Below, piece after piece: positions 57,345 through 64,000 of a stretch of 64,000 nucleotides of DNA. This DNA comes from Yimella lutea. Its GTDB lineage: Bacteria; Actinomycetota; Actinomycetes; Actinomycetales; Dermatophilaceae. The position numbers and the translations under genes are program-made. The notes beneath the pieces were generated by a model, which ran no database searches, was not told the DNA's origin, and saw only the letters and a program-made list of their open reading frames with translations. The stretch lies in the NCBI RefSeq assembly GCF_006715095.1, contig NZ_VFMO01000001.1, forward strand, positions 1 through 64,000. Direction: 5' to 3'. Every line of letters begins with the position of its first letter. Position 1 is the first letter of the stretch.

Positions 57345-57407
57345 GAGCGTCCTTCCGTAACTGTTCGTACTGCATTCAAGCGGTCGGGGCCGGCCGTGCC
57401 GGTGCCG

Positions 57408-58451
57408 ATGGGTATACCTGGTCGTGTGCAAGAACTGGACGAACGAGCAACTCCCCACCCGACGGCACGACGGCCGTCGAGCTGGTGGGCTCTGACGGCG
57501 ATCGGCTTCGCTGTCCTCGGCTTCGCGCTGCTGCCGATCGTGCCCTCCACCGCACGACTCGGCCGGCTCTCCGTGCCGGTACTCCAGACCCTCTGGCCGG
57601 TCACGCTGGCGCTCGGACTTCTGGTGATCGTGATCGGAGTCCGGCGCCGTCACACCGTGGCCTGCGTGCTCGCTGCCTGCGCGGCGTTCGCAGCGCTGGT
57701 GCCGATCAACCACTGGCGGCCGGCCGGCTGCGCGGACGGCGAGACGCCCACCGGAAAACTCTCGGTGCTCACCGCGAACGCCTATGTCGCAAGCGCCGAC
57801 CTGCAGGCGCTGAGCACGGTCGTCCTCGACCGGGACGTCGACCTGCTGGTGGTGCCGGAAGCGACGAACGATTTCGTGGCGCAGTTCTCCGAGACCACGG
57901 GTGGACGACGGCTCACCCACCGCACCCCTGTCATCCGGGACGACGGGTTTTCCGGTACCGCGGTGCTTTCCCGATTGCCCATCGAACAGATCGGCGGAGC
58001 CACGGGCGGTTCGGCCAGGCACACATTCGATCAGCCGGCCGTGCGACTGATCGTCGCCGGCTTGCCCGTCACCGTTCAAGCCGTGCATCCCTACCCCCCG
58101 GTGGAAGAGGTGCGCAGTTGGGACGCTTCGCTGCGCGAGCTGGGCCGTTGGCAGCGGGCGAGCACGGACGAACACCTCGTGCTCGCAGGCGATTTCAACG
58201 CATCGTGGGCCCATCCCGCTTTCCGAGACGCGGTGGGTGGCCTGCACGATGCCGGCCCGTCTTGGGGTCCGTTCGACCGTCCGACCTGGCCCGTCGGTGG
58301 ACGTCTGCCGAGCTTCGTGACGATCGACCACATCATGGTGCGCGGCTTCGAATCGACCGATGCGGCGGCCATCGACGTGCCGGGCAGCGACCACCGTGCG
58401 GTCTGGAGCAATCTGCGCCTGTGTCACAGCAACGCGAAGCCGGCAACCTGA
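57408..58451 (+). CDS. Membrane endonuclease/exonuclease/phosphatase-family protein
   Basis: 347 aa (or 341 from GTG 57426). Three hydrophobic spans at about 25-110 (ALTAIGFAVLGFALLPIV, LWPVTLALGLLVIVIGV, AACAAFAALVPINH) are followed by an EEP domain: KLSVLTANAYVASADLQALS, DVDLLVVPEATNDF (Glu), VQAVHPYPP, HLVLAGDFNASWAHPAFRD (GDFN), and the C-terminal VPGSDHRAVWSNL (SDH). Catalytic residues look intact and would face outside. Likely a secreted-side nuclease or phosphodiesterase. Its 3' end overlaps glxK convergently by 28 nt. Confidence 0.82.
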   Translation: MGIPGRVQELDERATPHPTARRPSSWWALTAIGFAVLGFALLPIVPSTARLGRLSVPVLQTLWPVTLALGLLVIVIGVRRRHTVACVLAACAAFAALVPINHWRPAGCADGETPTGKLSVLTANAYVASADLQALSTVVLDRDVDLLVVPEATNDFVAQFSETTGGRRLTHRTPVIRDDGFSGTAVLSRLPIEQIGGATGGSARHTFDQPAVRLIVAGLPVTVQAVHPYPPVEEVRSWDASLRELGRWQRASTDEHLVLAGDFNASWAHPAFRDAVGGLHDAGPSWGPFDRPTWPVGGRLPSFVTIDHIMVRGFESTDAAAIDVPGSDHRAVWSNLRLCHSNAKPAT

Positions 58452-59542
58452 GCGCCGATCTGCTCCAGCAGGCGGTCCCCCTGTGTCATCGCCTCGTCCT
58501 GATCGCGTGCGACGTCCATCAGTGCGTACGCCCTGCGCACGCCGAGCCGGGACAGGCCGTCGGCGCCGAGCTTGTTAACTCCGCATACAGCGACGACCGG
58601 AACGCCTTGTGCTGCAGCAAGTTTGGCGACGGCTGCGGGTGCCTTGCCATTCAACGTCTGCTCGTCGAGGGTTCCCTCGCCGGTGATCACCAGGTCGGCG
58701 CCGACGACAGCCTGCGGCAGGCCGACCATCTCGAAGAGCAGTTCGGCACCCGGACGCAGTTCGGCACCCAGCAGCGCGACGGCGGCGAAACCCACTCCGC
58801 CAGCAGCTCCCGCCCCGGCGACATCGCGGCGGTCGGCGCCGGTTGCCTTCGCAACCACGTCCGCCCAGCGTCCGAGGCCGGCGTCGAGTTCGCGCACCTG
58901 CTCGATCGAGGCACCCTTCTGCGGGCCGTACACGGCAGCTGCGCCACGCTCCCCGGTCAGCGGGTTGTCGACATCGCAGGCGAACAACAGTTCTGCATCG
59001 GCCAGGCCGCGATGAAGACCCGTCAGGTCGAGCTCGGCCACATCATCCAGTCCGGCCCCACCCGGTGCGATGTCAGTGCCGTTCGAGTCCAGCACGCGAG
59101 CACCGAGCGCCTGCGCCATGCCGGCGCCACCGTCGCTGGACGCGCTCCCGCCGATGCCGATCACCAGGGTGCGCGCTCCGGCGTCCAGAGCCGCGGCGAT
59201 GACCTCACCGAGCCCTCGACTGGAGGCGTTCATCGGGTCGAGATCGTCGCCCAGCATCGCCAGGCCGCTCACCTCGGCCATCTCCACGACCGCGCGTTCG
59301 CCGTCACGCACATAGGCAGTGTCGATCGTCCGTCCGACCGGATCGGTCGCCGTCAAAGTCTCCCGCCGGAAGCCGGCATACTCGGCAGCGGCGAGCGTGC
59401 CGTCGCCACCGTCGGCGACCGGCACGGTGACCACGTCCAGGTCGGTCACCACACTGCGCAAACCCCGCTCGAGGCCATCGGCGACCTGTGCAGCCGTCAG
59501 CGTGCCCTTGAACTTGTCCGGCGCGATGACCACCCGAGTCAT
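58424..59542 (-). CDS. glxK: Glycerate kinase (GlxK type)
   Basis: 372 aa. Phosphorylates glycerate, the product of glyoxylate assimilation. Opens MTRVVIAPDKFKGTLTAAQV, then VPVADGGDGTLAA, VIGIGGSASSDGGAGMAQAL (the family signature), FACDVDNPLTGERGAAAVYG and DLVITGEGTLDEQTLNGKAP. Its place between allE and uraH-uraD indicates use of glyoxylate from ureide breakdown. 4 nt separate its start from the uraH stop. Confidence 0.94.
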   Translation of the reverse strand: MTRVVIAPDKFKGTLTAAQVADGLERGLRSVVTDLDVVTVPVADGGDGTLAAAEYAGFRRETLTATDPVGRTIDTAYVRDGERAVVEMAEVSGLAMLGDDLDPMNASSRGLGEVIAAALDAGARTLVIGIGGSASSDGGAGMAQALGARVLDSNGTDIAPGGAGLDDVAELDLTGLHRGLADAELLFACDVDNPLTGERGAAAVYGPQKGASIEQVRELDAGLGRWADVVAKATGADRRDVAGAGAAGGVGFAAVALLGAELRPGAELLFEMVGLPQAVVGADLVITGEGTLDEQTLNGKAPAAVAKLAAAQGVPVVAVCGVNKLGADGLSRLGVRRAYALMDVARDQDEAMTQGDRLLEQIGAQVAGFALL

Positions 59543-59546
59543 GTCG

Positions 59547-59873
59547 TCAGCTGCCCCGGTAGGTGCTGAAACCGTAGGGGTTCAACAGGATCGGCACGTG
59601 GTAGTGCTGGTCGGCGTCCGCGATCGTGAACGCCACCGTGATCTCGGGGTAGAACGACTGCTCGCTGAGGCCGTCGAAGTAGTCCTTCGCGGCGAAGTGC
59701 AGGCGGTAGTCGCCCACCTCCATGCGCTCGGGACCGATCTCCCCGACGCGACCGTCGGCGTTCGTGACGCCTTCACCCAATTGCTCACCGGCCAGCGTCT
59801 CCAGCGTGATGCGGACGCCTTCGGCCGGCTTGCCGCGACTGGTGTCCAGGATGTGTGTGCTCAACGTGCCCAT
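59547..59873 (-). CDS. uraH: 5-hydroxyisourate hydrolase
   Basis: 108 aa, transthyretin-like. Hydrolyses 5-hydroxyisourate to OHCU after uricase. LSTHILDTSRGKPAEGVRIT (active-site His), GRVGEIGPERMEVGDYRLHF (Arg), FYPEITVAFTIADADQHYHV and the hallmark C-terminal LNPYGFSTYRGS (YRGS). ATG overlaps the uraD stop by one base. Confidence 0.96.
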   Translation of the reverse strand: MGTLSTHILDTSRGKPAEGVRITLETLAGEQLGEGVTNADGRVGEIGPERMEVGDYRLHFAAKDYFDGLSEQSFYPEITVAFTIADADQHYHVPILLNPYGFSTYRGS

Positions 59874-60370
59874 CAGCGTGCACCCTCAACAAGTCGCAGC
59901 AACGCGATCTCGCGCAACTGCGTGACGGTCTCTTCTCGTTCGGTCTCGTCGTCGTTGGCCAAGCGGCGTTCCATCTCGCTCAGGATCTCCGCAGCGGTGC
60001 GCCCCTTGGCCCGGATCAGGAAGACACGGTCGAACCGCTCCTCGTACGCCTCGTTGCCGGTACGCAGTCGCTCCATCACGTCCTGCTCGCTCTGGTCGAC
60101 GCCGGCCTGCTCCTTTGCGGAATGCTCGGCCTGGTGGTCGGGACTGGAGGCGCGCTCACCGATGCGCGGGTGACCGGCCAGGGCAGCGTCGAGCTCGTCG
60201 TCGTCGAGCGCCCCGGCCGATGCTTCGGCCTGCGCGAGGAGCGCTTCGCGCGAGTCGTACGGACGAGCGGCCGCGACCTCCCGCGCCCAGCGCTCGACCG
60301 GCAAGCACGCAAGCAGCGCCTCGTGAACCTGTTCCTCATTCATGGCGTTGAATATGGAAGGCGCGCTCAT
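59873..60370 (-). CDS. uraD: OHCU decarboxylase
   Basis: 165 aa. Decarboxylates OHCU to (S)-allantoin. The family motifs are ARPYDSREALLAQAEA, LAGHPRIGERASSPDHQAEH (catalytic His in GHPRIG), KEQAGVDQSE and FDRVFLIRAKGRTAAEILSE. It starts MSAPSIFNAMNEEQVHEAL. First gene of uraD-uraH-glxK, preceded by two palindromic sites that fit regulator binding. Confidence 0.95.
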   Translation of the reverse strand: MSAPSIFNAMNEEQVHEALLACLPVERWAREVAAARPYDSREALLAQAEASAGALDDDELDAALAGHPRIGERASSPDHQAEHSAKEQAGVDQSEQDVMERLRTGNEAYEERFDRVFLIRAKGRTAAEILSEMERRLANDDETEREETVTQLREIALLRLVEGAR

Positions 60371-60389
60371 CTGGGCTCCTCGGAATCTC

Positions 60390-60412
60390 AAACTTCCGCG
60401 ATTCGGAAGTTT
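60390..60412. promoter_or_regulatory. Candidate operator 1 upstream of uraD
   Basis: AAACTTCCG-N5-CGGAAGTTT is a perfect 9-bp dyad 20 bp before the uraD start. Its TTCCG-N5-CGGAA core matches the style of IclR-family operators controlling purine/allantoin genes. Confidence 0.65.
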
Positions 60413-60413
60413 A

Positions 60414-60430
60414 GTTACGCATGGCGGAAC
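60414..60430. promoter_or_regulatory. Candidate operator 2 upstream of uraD
   Basis: GTTACGC-ATG-GCGGAAC is a 7-bp dyad with one mismatch, starting one base after operator 1. Its GTT/AAC arms share the CGGAA half-site of operator 1, suggesting tandem binding. Confidence 0.55.
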
Positions 60431-60545
60431 GCTAGTCGGGGTGCGCCCACCCGGTCAAGGATCGTGCCGTCCGGCGAGACGGTCAATCCGTCCCAGTTGT
60501 ACAAACCCGGTCGCATGACGGCCGCAGGGGTGGTTGGCTGGACTC

Positions 60546-61244
60546 ATGTCCTCCTCGACGCAGACCATCGGCCTCATCGGCGGACTCTCCTGGGAGTCGA
60601 CCGCCGAGTACTACCGCCTCGCCAACGAGACCGTGCACAGCAGGCTCGGCGGCCTGCACTCGGCACGCGTCCTGCTCAGCAGCCTCGACTTCGCGCAGAT
60701 CCAGCAACTCCAGGATGCCCGCGACTGGGAGGCCCTGGGCTCCGTGCTCGGCGGCGAGGCCAAGCGCCTCGAAGCCGCCGGGGCCACGATGATCCTGCTG
60801 TGTTCCAACCCGTTGCACGTGGTCGCCGACCGCATCGACGACGCAGTCGACGTGCCGCTGATCCATATCGCCGACACCGCCGGCGCGGCGGCGAAGAACG
60901 CCGGAATGAAGGAGGTCGGCCTGCTCGGCACCGCGTTCACGATGAACGAGACGTTCTACACCGAGCGCCTGGAACGTCAGGGCCTGACCGTCCACACGCC
61001 CGCGCAGGGAGCGGTCGGTGAGATCAACCGGATCATCTACGACGAGTTGTGCGTCGGCATCGTCAACGAGAAATCGCGCCGCTACTTCCGGTCGGTCATG
61101 CAGGACCTCGCCGACCGCGGCGCCGAGGGAATCATCCTGGGCGCCACCGAGATCGAGTTGCTCGTGACCGCCATGGACGCCGACGTGCCGATCTTCCCGA
61201 CGACCCGCCTGCACGTCAAGGCCGCGCTGGACGAGGCTCGTTAG
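60546..61244 (+). CDS. Asp/Glu/hydantoin racemase-family protein
   Basis: 232 aa, YgeA-like. It begins TIGLIGGLSWESTAEYYRLA, the aspartate racemase opening. The first signature is MILLCSNPLHVVAD, retaining a Cys. The second, normally GCTE, is IILGATEIELLVTA, with Ala in place of Cys. Two-base racemisation is therefore unlikely; a one-base variant, a lyase or a decayed activity is possible. It is divergent from uraD with the operator region between. The ATG at 60546 is used. Confidence 0.82.
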   Translation: MSSSTQTIGLIGGLSWESTAEYYRLANETVHSRLGGLHSARVLLSSLDFAQIQQLQDARDWEALGSVLGGEAKRLEAAGATMILLCSNPLHVVADRIDDAVDVPLIHIADTAGAAAKNAGMKEVGLLGTAFTMNETFYTERLERQGLTVHTPAQGAVGEINRIIYDELCVGIVNEKSRRYFRSVMQDLADRGAEGIILGATEIELLVTAMDADVPIFPTTRLHVKAALDEAR

Positions 61245-62701
61245 TCCTCGATCTCGATCCCGAAGGCGCGGACCAGCGGTTCGATGCCGTCGACCCAACC
61301 GGCCATCACGTTGCGCATCTTCCACAGGCCGTCCCGGCGGTAGACCCGCAGCAACACGACCGCCTTCTCCTCTGTCAGCACCGTCGTGTCGAGTTCCAGC
61401 GCAGCATCACCGATCTGCACCTTGACCGCGAGCTGCTGTTCGCCGAGCGGGTGGTCGTCCGACAGAGCGACGTTGACCGCGCGGCAATCGTCCGGGAGTT
61501 CGGTCAGATCGATCCGAATTCCGTTGTCCCGCAAGGTCACCGCCCCGGACGCCGAGACAGGATTGTTGAAGAAGACGAACGAGGATTCAGCAAGCGCCTG
61601 ACCGTTGCCGTCGACCTCGAAGGCCATCGGGTCGACCGGTTCGCCGACACCGGCGCCGACTGTCGCGTGCACCTCGACGACGGTGCCCGGGAGCGCGGAG
61701 TTCTGCCCGGGCGCGAGGACGGTCGCGCCGGACAACGCGTCCGGATGAACGGTGTCGTCGGAAGCCCCAGCCCCGGGCACGGGCACGGGTACGGGCTCGG
61801 ACGGGTCAGGTTCCGGTTCAGTGCAGCGAATCACCACCGTCGAGACCTCGGTGATGTCCTCGTCCAGGGCCGCCGGCGGGATCGCCGCAAGCGCCTGCTG
61901 CAGCGCGGCGGCGAAGTCCTTCGCGGATGCGTACCGCTGTTCGGGCTCCTTGGCCAGACCACGATGGACGACCTCGCTCACAGGCTGCGGGACACCCGCC
62001 GGCAGGGGCGGCACCGGCTGCTGGATGTGTGCCATGGCCAAGCCGACCGCGGTGTCGGCCCTGAACGGCCAGGCACCGGTGAGCATCTCGAAGGCGACGA
62101 CCGCGAGCGAGTAGACGTCGGAGAAGGGCCCGACCTCGTGACCGAGGGCAGCTTCTGGCGGCAGGTACTGCGGGGTGCCGAGCACCTCGCCCGCCCTGGT
62201 CATTCCGGCCGAGCCGAGTGCGCGGGCGATGCCGAAATCGGTGAGCTTGGCGGTGCCGTCGGGCGTCACGACGATGTTCGCGGGCTTCACATCGCGGTGG
62301 ACGATGCCCTTGACGTGGGCCGCGTCGAGCGCGGTCGCAGCTTGAACGAGGAGTGCGACGGTGTCGGCCGGTGACAGCGGAGCTCGCGCCCGGATGATCG
62401 ACGACAACGGATCGCCCTCGACGAGTTCCATGACCAGGTACGCGGATCCGTCGTCCTCGCCGTAGTCGTGGACCTGGGCGATGTTTGCGTGGGACAGCTT
62501 CGCGGCGTTGCGTGCCTCGGTACGGAAACGTTCGAGGAAGTCAGGATCGTCGCTCAAACCGGCGTGCAGCATCTTCACCGCGACCGGACGGTCGAGGACC
62601 TCGTCGTGTGCCCGCCAGACCTCGCCCATGCCGCCTCCGGCGATACGGGTACGCAAACCGTAACGGTTGCCGACCCTGGTCGCTGCCGCTGCGTCCATCA
62701 C
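61241..62701 (-). CDS. Ser/Thr protein kinase fused to a TerD domain
   Basis: 486 aa. Kinase domain about 12-275: RIAGGGMGEVWRAHDEVLDR (Gly loop), RPVAVKMLHAG (Lys), GIVHRDVKPANIVVTPDG (catalytic loop), AKLTDFGIARAL (DFG), GTPQYLPPEAALG. A Pro/Glu-rich linker (~285-345) follows instead of a membrane span. The C-terminal ~130 residues are a TerD domain: ALAESSFVFFNNPVSASGAV, ELPDDCRAVNVALSDD, AVVLLRVYRRDGLWKMRNVM and the end GIEPLVRAFGIEI. TerD binds calcium and occurs in tellurite/stress response complexes. The kinase is soluble and probably part of such a signalling module. Confidence 0.88.
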   Translation of the reverse strand: MMDAAAATRVGNRYGLRTRIAGGGMGEVWRAHDEVLDRPVAVKMLHAGLSDDPDFLERFRTEARNAAKLSHANIAQVHDYGEDDGSAYLVMELVEGDPLSSIIRARAPLSPADTVALLVQAATALDAAHVKGIVHRDVKPANIVVTPDGTAKLTDFGIARALGSAGMTRAGEVLGTPQYLPPEAALGHEVGPFSDVYSLAVVAFEMLTGAWPFRADTAVGLAMAHIQQPVPPLPAGVPQPVSEVVHRGLAKEPEQRYASAKDFAAALQQALAAIPPAALDEDITEVSTVVIRCTEPEPDPSEPVPVPVPGAGASDDTVHPDALSGATVLAPGQNSALPGTVVEVHATVGAGVGEPVDPMAFEVDGNGQALAESSFVFFNNPVSASGAVTLRDNGIRIDLTELPDDCRAVNVALSDDHPLGEQQLAVKVQIGDAALELDTTVLTEEKAVVLLRVYRRDGLWKMRNVMAGWVDGIEPLVRAFGIEIED

Positions 62702-62754
62702 TCTCCCCTCCGCGCGCCAACCCTAGTGCGCGTGCGCGCGGCTAGCCTCGACTC

Positions 62755-63549
62755 ATGTCTACCCCGCAGCTGCCGTCGGACGTCCGAGCGACCGCCGAGC
62801 GGGCGGTGCGACTCATCGACGAGCGCCTGCCGGGCTACCTGGACGGGATGTACCTGCACGGGTCGCTGTGCTGGGGCGAGTACTTCGACGACAGCGACAT
62901 CGACTTCGTCGCCACCACGACCCGGCGCCCGAACGAGACCGACATCGCCAAACTGCAGCAGAACCACCGCGACCTGCCCGACCACTTCGACGGCTTCTAC
63001 CTGCCGACCACCCAGCTCGCCGAGGACCCGTCCGTCCTGCCGGTGCACCCGGGCGTGCTGCACGGCAAGTTCACCGTGGCCCATCACTGCGACGCCAACC
63101 AGGTGACCTGGCAGGAACTGGCCGAGCGCGGCATCACCGTGCACGGCCCGGACGCCGGCGAACTCGACATCTTCACCAGCGACACAGTGCTCGAGCTGAA
63201 CACCCGGACCAATCTCGAGGGCTACTGGTTGCCACGGCTGCAGGGGCTGGTCGACACCCCGGACGCCGGGATTGCCCCGCGCGAAGCGGCGTGGAGCGTG
63301 CTGGGAGTACTCCGGCTGCACCACGCGCTGACCCAGCACGCGATCACGTCCAAGTCGGGTGCCGGACGCTGGGGACTGGAGGCGATGGACGAGCGCCACC
63401 GCCCGGTCATCGAGCACGCCTTGGCGTGGCGGGAGGAGGGCCGGGACGACGGCGCCTTCGCCGACGATGCCGCCCGGCAGAGCGTCACCGTCGACCTGCT
63501 GTCAGACGTCCTGGGTCAGCACGACCTGCACCCGACCGACACTCCCTGA
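62755..63549 (+). CDS. Nucleotidyltransferase / aminoglycoside adenylyltransferase-like
   Basis: 264 aa. The N-terminal nucleotidyltransferase motif GMYLHGSLCWGEYFDDSDID (GS...SDxD, metal ligands) is followed by a helical C-terminal domain with APREAAWSVLGVLRLHHALT and AITSKSGAGRWGLEAMDERH. This matches the DUF4111/AadA-type plan in which the C-terminal domain binds an aminoglycoside. The similarity does not prove resistance; such chromosomal genes often have other substrates. Its start is 53 bp from the divergent kinase gene. Confidence 0.75.
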   Translation: MSTPQLPSDVRATAERAVRLIDERLPGYLDGMYLHGSLCWGEYFDDSDIDFVATTTRRPNETDIAKLQQNHRDLPDHFDGFYLPTTQLAEDPSVLPVHPGVLHGKFTVAHHCDANQVTWQELAERGITVHGPDAGELDIFTSDTVLELNTRTNLEGYWLPRLQGLVDTPDAGIAPREAAWSVLGVLRLHHALTQHAITSKSGAGRWGLEAMDERHRPVIEHALAWREEGRDDGAFADDAARQSVTVDLLSDVLGQHDLHPTDTP

Positions 63550-63667
63550 CGCCGACGCGAGACCGCCCGAAAAAATCTTCGCGACGGGTGCATCCACCGA
63601 GGGCACGCACAGCGAAGAAGAGGACAGAAGCACTCATCGGGAGTGCCTCAACCTGAGGGAGACCATC

Positions 63668-64000
63668 ATGAAGCTCGCCAAAGTCCTCGCCGGAGGCGTC
63701 CTGGCCACCGGAACACTCGCGCTTGCCCCGGCCGCTGCCCACGCGTCCGCCGCGGCGCCCGACGGCGCGAAGCCGGCCATGGTGTCGGTGCTTCACGGAG
63801 TTCCCGGTGTCACGGTCGACGTCTACGCCAACGGCAAGGAACTGCTGCCGAACTTCGCGCCGGGCACGTTGACCGACCCGGTGTCGTTGCCGGCCGGTTC
63901 CTACGACCTGAAGGTGGTCGCCCCGGGTGCCGGAGCAGACGGCAAGGCCGTCATCGAGGCGAACGACGTGGCCGTGCCCGCCGGCGCGAACATCACCGTG
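63668..64000 (+). CDS. Secreted DUF4397 protein (N-terminal part)
   Basis: 111 residues visible; the gene runs past the window edge. A signal peptide (MKLAKVLAGGVLATGTLALA, cleavage near AHASA) is followed by VSVLHGVPGVTVDVYANGKE, TDPVSLPAGSYDLKVVAPGA, the repeat of DUF4397 beta-sandwich domains (H-G-V-P-x-V-x-V-D-V-Y). Such proteins are cell-surface or secreted in actinobacteria, often neighbours of sigma factor/anti-sigma systems or sortases. GAGGGAGA lies 5-10 nt before the ATG. Function unknown. Confidence 0.88.
   Translation, partial: MKLAKVLAGGVLATGTLALAPAAAHASAAAPDGAKPAMVSVLHGVPGVTVDVYANGKELLPNFAPGTLTDPVSLPAGSYDLKVVAPGAGADGKAVIEANDVAVPAGANITV

Noticed and set aside
62755..63549. Calling this an aminoglycoside resistance gene
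   Set aside because: The GS...SDxD motif and C-terminal domain fit the family, but substrate residues cannot be judged by eye and there is no mobile context.

Overview
High-GC DNA with short intergenic gaps, many GTG starts and 1-4 nt start/stop overlaps. An HspR-controlled dnaK operon, ArsR with a CxC site, a DUF222/HNH protein and a eukaryotic-type Ser/Thr kinase point to an actinobacterium. A Micrococcales-like (Dermacoccaceae/Intrasporangiaceae-like) host is my guess; no rRNA or tRNA is present to test it.

Layout. 1-3.7 kb: an SRPBCC gene tail, ornithine aminotransferase (rocD), an amidohydrolase remnant and pyruvate oxidase (poxB). 3.7-8.0 kb (minus strand): the heat-shock operon dnaK-grpE-dnaJ-hspR with a HAIR operator upstream. 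8054-21686: a complete Tn7-like transposon of 13,633 bp, with TGTAGG...CCTACA ends and a perfect 5-bp target duplication (TTTGC). It carries tnsA, tnsB, tnsC, tniQ and an arsenic-resistance cargo (arsR, arsM, acr3, an arsC/arsD fusion, arsA, two arsC). Its tnsB is split by an IS3-family element that has its own 5-bp duplication (GGCCC), so the element is probably frozen.

21.8-26.7 kb: a lipoprotein, an MFS transporter, a broken ynfA, a carboxylesterase and an NAD(P)-binding protein. 26.9-32.8 kb: one fructose PTS operon, fruR-fruK-fruA-ptsH-ptsI, which also holds the general PTS proteins. 32.8-43 kb: a large single-chain purL, two acyl-CoA dehydrogenases (one glutaryl-CoA type) and a MoxR-type ATPase/VWA pair. 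43-50.4 kb: an accessory-looking stretch where intact genes (two acetyltransferases, DUF222/HNH, an orphan solute-binding protein, an aldo/keto reductase) alternate with at least four degraded genes.

50.4-60.4 kb: a purine and ureide catabolism cluster. It has guanine deaminase, xanthine dehydrogenase (xdhA, xdhB, xdhC), ureidoglycine aminohydrolase, glycerate kinase, hydroxyisourate hydrolase and OHCU decarboxylase. Two tandem palindromes lie upstream of uraD. Together they take guanine to xanthine and urate, process the uricase product to allantoin, and handle ureidoglycine and glyoxylate-derived glycerate. No uricase, allantoinase or allantoate hydrolase is visible here. 60.5-64 kb: an Asp/Glu racemase-family protein lacking a signature cysteine, a Ser/Thr kinase fused to a TerD domain, a nucleotidyltransferase and the start of a secreted DUF4397 protein.

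Most notable: the fully delimited Tn7-like arsenic transposon with its nested IS3, the ArsC-like/ArsD fusion, the kinase-TerD fusion, the paired operators of the ureide genes, and the high density of recent gene remnants.
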